Positions 60,099-64,000 of a stretch of 64,000 bases of DNA are shown one piece after another (the first letter of the stretch is position 1; each line of letters opens with the position of its first letter). The stretch covers positions 16,726 to 80,725 of the forward strand of contig JAYZCG010000026.1 in the NCBI GenBank assembly GCA_036338435.1. The letters run 5' to 3'. Below the pieces are notes generated by a model. It was not told where the DNA came from. It did not search any database and was given only the letters and a program-made list of their open reading frames with translations. This DNA is from JAPYTY01 sp036338435. Lineage in GTDB: Bacteria > Acidobacteriota > UBA6911 > RPQK01 > JADFOI01. Position numbers and translations under genes: made by a program.

Positions 60099-61112
60099 AT
60101 GTCCAGGAAGGTAGGAATCAATGGGTTTGGCCGTATCGGTCGCAACGTTTATCGTGTGGCTTTGGAGCGGGACTCAAATCTTGAAATTGTAGGCATCAAC
60201 GACATCACTAATCCAAAAACTCTAGCTCATTTATTGAAGTATGATTCCGTGTACGGACGGTTGCAAGATGAAGTGGTGTACGATGAAAACTCCATATCTA
60301 TTAATGGCAATAAGGTTCGGATTTTTGCCGAAAGGGATCCTGGCCAGATTCCTTGGGGCGACGTAGGGGCTGAAATTGTTATCGAATCTACCGGTTTGTT
60401 CAGCAAACGCGAGGATGCTTCCAAGCATTTGAGGGATACGGTAAAGAAAGTAATCATCAGTCAACCAGGCGAAGGACAAGATCTGATGGTTTGCCTGGGA
60501 GTAAATGAAGAACAGTATGATCCTGACAAACACATGATCATATCTAATGCGAGTTGCACAACTAATTGCCTCGCTCCGATAGCTAAGGTGTTGCATGAAT
60601 CTTTTGGGATTCGCAAGGGACTTATGACCACCGTCCACAGTTACACTAATGACCAACAAATACTAGATCTTCCCCATAAAGATTTGCGGCGAGCTCGAGC
60701 TGCTGCGTTGTCCATGATTCCCACGACCACGGGAGCTGCTCGAGCCGTTACCGTTGTTCTTCCCGAACTAAAAGGCAAGCTGGATGGTATTTCTGTAAGG
60801 GTTCCTACGCCCACGGTGTCACTAGTTGATTTGACGGCTACCTTGGAGAGAGATGTTACGGAGGACCAGGTAACAGATGTTTTCAGTAAGGCAGCATCTG
60901 GAAAGCTTAAAGGGATTTTAGCGTATTTCGAGGAACCTCTTGTATCTGCTGATTTCATCAAAGATCCTCATTCAGCAGTTGTAGATGGGCCTTTTATCAA
61001 AGTCATTGCTCAGGATATGGTCAAAGTTTTGGCTTGGTATGATAACGAATGGGGATATTCAAACCGGGTGTTTGAATTGGCTGGATTTATCGGGAAGAGC
61101 TTACCAACTTGA
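60099..61112 (+). CDS. gap: Glyceraldehyde-3-phosphate dehydrogenase
   Basis: 337 residues from ATG 60099, set by AAAGGAG 8 bases upstream; an ATG at 60081 precedes that site. NAD-dependent glycolytic enzyme. NAD motif INGFGRIGR, active-site Cys153 in SNASCTTNC, and WYDNEWGYSNR at the C terminus are complete. It heads the gap-pgk-tpiA-secG run. Confidence 0.97.
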   Translation: MSRKVGINGFGRIGRNVYRVALERDSNLEIVGINDITNPKTLAHLLKYDSVYGRLQDEVVYDENSISINGNKVRIFAERDPGQIPWGDVGAEIVIESTGLFSKREDASKHLRDTVKKVIISQPGEGQDLMVCLGVNEEQYDPDKHMIISNASCTTNCLAPIAKVLHESFGIRKGLMTTVHSYTNDQQILDLPHKDLRRARAAALSMIPTTTGAARAVTVVLPELKGKLDGISVRVPTPTVSLVDLTATLERDVTEDQVTDVFSKAASGKLKGILAYFEEPLVSADFIKDPHSAVVDGPFIKVIAQDMVKVLAWYDNEWGYSNRVFELAGFIGKSLPT

Positions 61113-61122
61113 AACGTGAAAC

Positions 61123-62310
61123 GTGAAACTCGAAAAGCTATCCATCACAGATCTAGAGTTAGAAGGGAAGCGTCTTTTTCTACGAGTAGATTTTAATGTT
61201 CCGTTAAAAGACGGACAAGTGGTTGACGATGCACGGATCAAGGCCGCTCTTCCAACTATCCAGTTGGCCGCTAAAAAACAAGCCAAGGTTATCCTGGCTT
61301 CTCATTTGGGTAGGCCGAAGGGGGAACGCCGAGAGGAATTGTCTCTCAAGCCAATAGCCGACCATCTATCCTCTCTCTTGAACCAACACGTGCACTTCGT
61401 TGCCGATTGCATTGGATCAAATGTACAAACTGAAATAAAAGACCTCCAGCCAGGTCAGGTACTTCTGTTGGAAAATCTAAGGTTTGAGAAAGGAGAAACG
61501 GAAAACGATCTTTCATTTGCACTCCAGTTGGGAGAATGGATAGAAGAGTATGTCAATGATGCTTTTGGAGTAATTCACCGGAAACATGCCTCCACTGTCG
61601 GAGTCCCCAGCATTTTGGGGAAGGGTGCGGTTGGATTTCTTGTGGCGAGGGAATTAGAGTATCTTGCTCGGGTAAAACATCGCCCAGCGACCCCAGTTGT
61701 GGCTATACTCGGAGGGGCAAAAGTTTCTGACAAGATTGAAGTGATAAAAAGTTTACTCGGTTTTGCAGATGCCATCCTCATCGGGGGAGGCATGGCCTTT
61801 ACCTTCATGAAAGCTCAAAAGATATCAGTTGGAAGTTCATTGATTGAGGAGGATAAAATTGAAGTGGCTAAAGATGTTATAGCCATGGCTAAAAAACAAG
61901 GTGTGTCGTTGGAATTACCACTTGACAGTGTTGTAGCCCGGGAATGTAAAAGTGGCGTTGAGACCCGAGTGGAGTTTTCGAATATTGCGGAGGGTTGGAT
62001 GGGCCTGGACATTGGCCCCGAGACAGTCAAATTATTCAGAAAAGAAATCAACAAAGCTCGAACTATCTTCTGGAATGGTCCGCTGGGTGTTTTTGAGATT
62101 AAAGAATTTTCCCAGGGCACGTGTGAAATTGCTAAGTCCTTGGCACACAGTTCTGCTTTGTCAGTGGTCGGGGGAGGAGACTCTGTTACTGCCGTGATGC
62201 AAACAGGCCTTGAAGAAACAATTTCTCATCTCTCAACAGGAGGAGGCGCATCGCTGGAATTCATGGCTGAAGGAAAGCTTCCGGGCTTAGAAATTCTGAC
62301 CAACAAGTGA
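61123..62310 (+). CDS. pgk: Phosphoglycerate kinase
   Basis: 395 residues from GTG 61123, 10 bases after gap. Transfers phosphate from bisphosphoglycerate to ADP. FLRVDFNVPL, SHLGRPKG, GGGDSVTAV and the ATP loop are present. The signature VNDAFGTAHRxHAS reads VNDAFGVIHRKHAS, a mild change. No ribosome site; GTGAAAC is repeated before the start, so coupling to gap is likely. Confidence 0.96.
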   Translation: MKLEKLSITDLELEGKRLFLRVDFNVPLKDGQVVDDARIKAALPTIQLAAKKQAKVILASHLGRPKGERREELSLKPIADHLSSLLNQHVHFVADCIGSNVQTEIKDLQPGQVLLLENLRFEKGETENDLSFALQLGEWIEEYVNDAFGVIHRKHASTVGVPSILGKGAVGFLVARELEYLARVKHRPATPVVAILGGAKVSDKIEVIKSLLGFADAILIGGGMAFTFMKAQKISVGSSLIEEDKIEVAKDVIAMAKKQGVSLELPLDSVVARECKSGVETRVEFSNIAEGWMGLDIGPETVKLFRKEINKARTIFWNGPLGVFEIKEFSQGTCEIAKSLAHSSALSVVGGGDSVTAVMQTGLEETISHLSTGGGASLEFMAEGKLPGLEILTNK

Positions 62311-62318
62311 GGGATCAT

Positions 62319-63080
62319 ATGAAGAGTCATAGACCTTTAGTAGTGGGTAACTGGAAAATGTTCAAAACCCTAGAAGAAGCTCGTGAAACCGTTCAACAGC
62401 TACAGGAATTCCTGAAGGCAGATTGTGCGGTGGATGTTGTGGTTTGTCCCCCTTTCACTAATTTGTTAGCTGTAGAGGAGGTGATCAATACGGACGCAGT
62501 TCAGATGGCTGCTCAGAACGTGCATTGGGAGGATGAGGGCGCTTTTACGGGAGAAGTTTCGGCATCAATGCTAGTAAGCTGCGGTTGTAGTTATGTCATT
62601 CTGGGGCACTCGGAACGCCGACAATTTTTTCATGAATCGGATGCTGTCATTAATCAAAAGTTAAAAAAAGTTCTCGCCACCAAGTTAGATCCAATTCTTT
62701 GTGTAGGAGAGTCTCTTGAAGAGAGGGAAGGTCAGCAGGCTAACAACGTTATCTTAGGGCAATTGGAAGCAGGTTTGGGAGCATTGACAGCTACAGAGGC
62801 TTCTCGTATCATCGTTGCTTACGAGCCTATTTGGGCCATTGGAACTGGCAAGACAGCCACTCCGGAAATTGCCCAGGAGGTCCACGGGTTTATTCGCCAG
62901 TGGTTACGTGATCAATACGGAGTTGAAGTAGCAGATGGCATTCGTATCCTATACGGCGGCAGTGTCAAGCCGGACAATGCAAGAGAACTAATGGCTCAAA
63001 AGGACATTGACGGTTCTCTGGTGGGTGGAGCCAGCTTAGATGCACGGTCTTTTGCTACAATAGCTCGTAGGAGTGCGTAG
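62319..63080 (+). CDS. tpiA: Triosephosphate isomerase
   Basis: 253 residues from ATG 62319, set by GTGAGGG 5 bases upstream; the GTG at 62307 overlaps the pgk stop and lies inside that site. Interconverts dihydroxyacetone phosphate and glyceraldehyde 3-phosphate. Asn11 and Lys13, His in ILGHSERR and Glu in AYEPIWAIGTG are in place. Confidence 0.97.
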   Translation: MKSHRPLVVGNWKMFKTLEEARETVQQLQEFLKADCAVDVVVCPPFTNLLAVEEVINTDAVQMAAQNVHWEDEGAFTGEVSASMLVSCGCSYVILGHSERRQFFHESDAVINQKLKKVLATKLDPILCVGESLEEREGQQANNVILGQLEAGLGALTATEASRIIVAYEPIWAIGTGKTATPEIAQEVHGFIRQWLRDQYGVEVADGIRILYGGSVKPDNARELMAQKDIDGSLVGGASLDARSFATIARRSA

Positions 63081-63113
63081 GGTGACAGAGTATTCTGCTA
63101 GTTAAGGAAAACT

Positions 63114-63494
63114 ATGTTAGTGCTGATCGTTACGTTACATGTTATAGCATCGCTGGTTCTGATCTTGGTAGTTTTGGTGCAGTCGGGCAAGGCGGGAGAT
63201 TTGGCATCAACCTTTGGAAGCGCAGGAAGCCAGACGGCTTTTGGAGCGCGTGGAGCGGCTACATTTTTAACCAAGGCTACTACTGTTTGCGCTGTTGTCT
63301 TTATGCTTACCTCTCTTTCTTTGGCTGTTCTATATACACGGGGATCAAGCGAGTCAGTTATTGAAACAGTTGATTTGCCCGAAGCTGCCCCGGTAGAGTC
63401 CTCGGCTCAGGAGTCAGAATCTCCGGCTGAGTCCCCAACGCTTTCTGCGGAAGAGTCTACCGTAGACGACAAGTCCTCAGGGGAAAACGAATAG
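63114..63494 (+). CDS. secG: Preprotein translocase subunit SecG
   Basis: 126 residues. Two membrane helices (about 3-24 and 56-77) with the conserved GDLASTFGSAGSQTAFGARGAATFL loop between, then a long acidic Ser/Glu tail (about 85-126). Assists the SecYEG export channel. AAGGA precedes the ATG. The gap-pgk-tpiA-secG order is widespread in bacteria. The tail is longer than in the E. coli protein. Confidence 0.93.
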   Translation: MLVLIVTLHVIASLVLILVVLVQSGKAGDLASTFGSAGSQTAFGARGAATFLTKATTVCAVVFMLTSLSLAVLYTRGSSESVIETVDLPEAAPVESSAQESESPAESPTLSAEESTVDDKSSGENE

Positions 63495-63502
63495 GAACTC
63501 AT

Positions 63503-63590
63503 GCCGGAGTGGTGGAACTTGGCAGACACACCATCTTGAGGGGGTGGCGCTCGTGAGGGCGTGCGGGTTCAAATCCCGCCTCCGGCACCA
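63503..63590 (+). tRNA. tRNA-Leu (anticodon GAG)
   Basis: Acceptor GCCGGAG pairs with CTCCGGC. The anticodon stem CCATC/GGTGG closes the loop TTGAGGG, giving GAG. A long variable arm, the T arm GCGGGTTCAAATCCCGC and an encoded CCA to 63590 confirm a class II Leu tRNA. It begins 8 bases after secG. Confidence 0.95.
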
Positions 63591-63625
63591 CTTCTTTTTT
63601 ATAGGAAAAACATGAGGAGGTAAGA

Positions 63626-64000
63626 ATGCAGCAAAAATTATATTGGAGTCTGTTTTTATTTTTGGGAGTGATATTATTTTTAAGTTGTGATGCAACTGTT
63701 GAGCCTGACGAGGTGTCTTCAGGTGAGAGTCTGAAATCTCAGAGTGATTCTAGCTTGAAGGTGCCTTCTGATATTGATCCGGCATCAGGTTCACGTTTGC
63801 CTGTTAGAAAGCGTGAGGATATGAAACCAGAGGATCAAGAAATTTATGATCGTTTTCTGGGCGATGATGCGACATCTTTAGCAGGGATAAGAGGTCCCAA
63901 GAATCTCCGTCTTTACAGCCCACAAGCGGGTTTCCATCTAAGTCGTTCCAATCGCATTCTGCGTTTTGAAAGTGGTTTAGATCCGGCAGTTCGGGAATTG
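63626..64000 (+). CDS. Lipoprotein with carboxymuconolactone-decarboxylase-like start, 3' truncated
   Basis: The first 125 residues of a gene running off the window. GAGGAGG is 5 bases before the ATG. The leader LYWSLFLFLGVILFLSC is a strong lipoprotein signal with Cys at 21. After a Ser-rich linker comes GSRLPVRKREDMKPEDQEIYDRFLG and GPKNLRLYSPQAGFH ... LDPAVREL, which resembles the first half of AhpD/CMD proteins. The catalytic CxxC part would lie beyond the end, so activity cannot be judged. Confidence 0.75.
   Translation, partial: MQQKLYWSLFLFLGVILFLSCDATVEPDEVSSGESLKSQSDSSLKVPSDIDPASGSRLPVRKREDMKPEDQEIYDRFLGDDATSLAGIRGPKNLRLYSPQAGFHLSRSNRILRFESGLDPAVREL

Noticed and set aside
60231..60659. 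142-residue minus-strand frame within gap
   Set aside because: It lies entirely opposite a complete glyceraldehyde-3-phosphate dehydrogenase gene and has no support of its own.
63591..63600. T-run after tRNA-Leu as an intrinsic terminator
   Set aside because: There is no hairpin other than the tRNA itself in front of it, and a lipoprotein gene with a strong ribosome site follows closely.

Overview
The window reads as a contiguous stretch of a bacterial chromosome with moderate GC. It carries about 55 protein genes and two tRNA genes. I see no insertion sequence, phage or CRISPR array. Starts mix ATG, GTG and TTG, and many are preceded by GGAGG-type ribosome sites. The gene families suggest an aerobic, heterotrophic, probably marine and uncultured bacterium. 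They include DUF5916 and DUF2911 proteins, many exported peptidases and hydrolases, a TAXI-type TRAP transporter, sodium:solute symporters, a 7Fe ferredoxin and a PafB/PafC-like WYL pair. A Gemmatimonadota or other FCB-related lineage is my best guess, at low confidence because no rRNA or ribosomal marker is present.

Layout: (1) 1-7973 holds the end of thioredoxin reductase, a GNAT acetyltransferase, a secreted DUF5916 protein, a DegT-type aminotransferase, a transglutaminase-like protein and a two-subunit sodium:solute symporter. (2) 8159-15774 holds a secreted amidohydrolase, an alpha/beta hydrolase, a small unknown protein, an exported HEAT-repeat protein, a classic UbiD decarboxylase and endonuclease IV. 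(3) 15920-30737 looks like a catabolic island. It contains a TAXI binding lipoprotein with a fused TRAP permease, a second UbiD, a MocA-like cytidylyltransferase, a three-subunit molybdenum hydroxylase, a CocE/NonD hydrolase, DUF2911, an orphan alpha subunit of an NDP-forming acyl-CoA synthetase and two SDR oxidoreductases. (4) 30829-46719 is largely housekeeping: a CBS protein, a permease split into two half-size genes, folA/thyA, lpdA, acnA, a LON-domain protein, M1 and M28 peptidases, queG and several unknowns. (5) 46940-51884 is an F1-only ATP synthase operon (atpHAGDC). (6) 51934-56546 holds tRNA-Gln, a TIGR01777 epimerase, Cu/Zn superoxide dismutase beside a small His-rich hexapeptide-repeat protein with a near-identical leader, a tandem WYL regulator pair and a ferredoxin. 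(7) 56667-64000 holds a symporter, a thioesterase, an LpxL-like acyltransferase, the gap-pgk-tpiA-secG run, tRNA-Leu and the start of a lipoprotein related to carboxymuconolactone decarboxylases.

How the genes work together: the island can be read as uptake of a carboxylate (TRAP), decarboxylation (UbiD, which needs prenyl-FMN), hydroxylation by a molybdenum enzyme whose cofactor is matured by the neighbouring MocA, and CoA or alcohol chemistry (ACD alpha, SDRs). The substrate cannot be told from sequence. The most unusual local structure is the Cu/Zn SOD together with its His-rich neighbour. That protein has seven AGHGEG-like repeats and a leader that matches the SOD leader at DNA level, which suggests a recently assembled periplasmic metal-handling pair.
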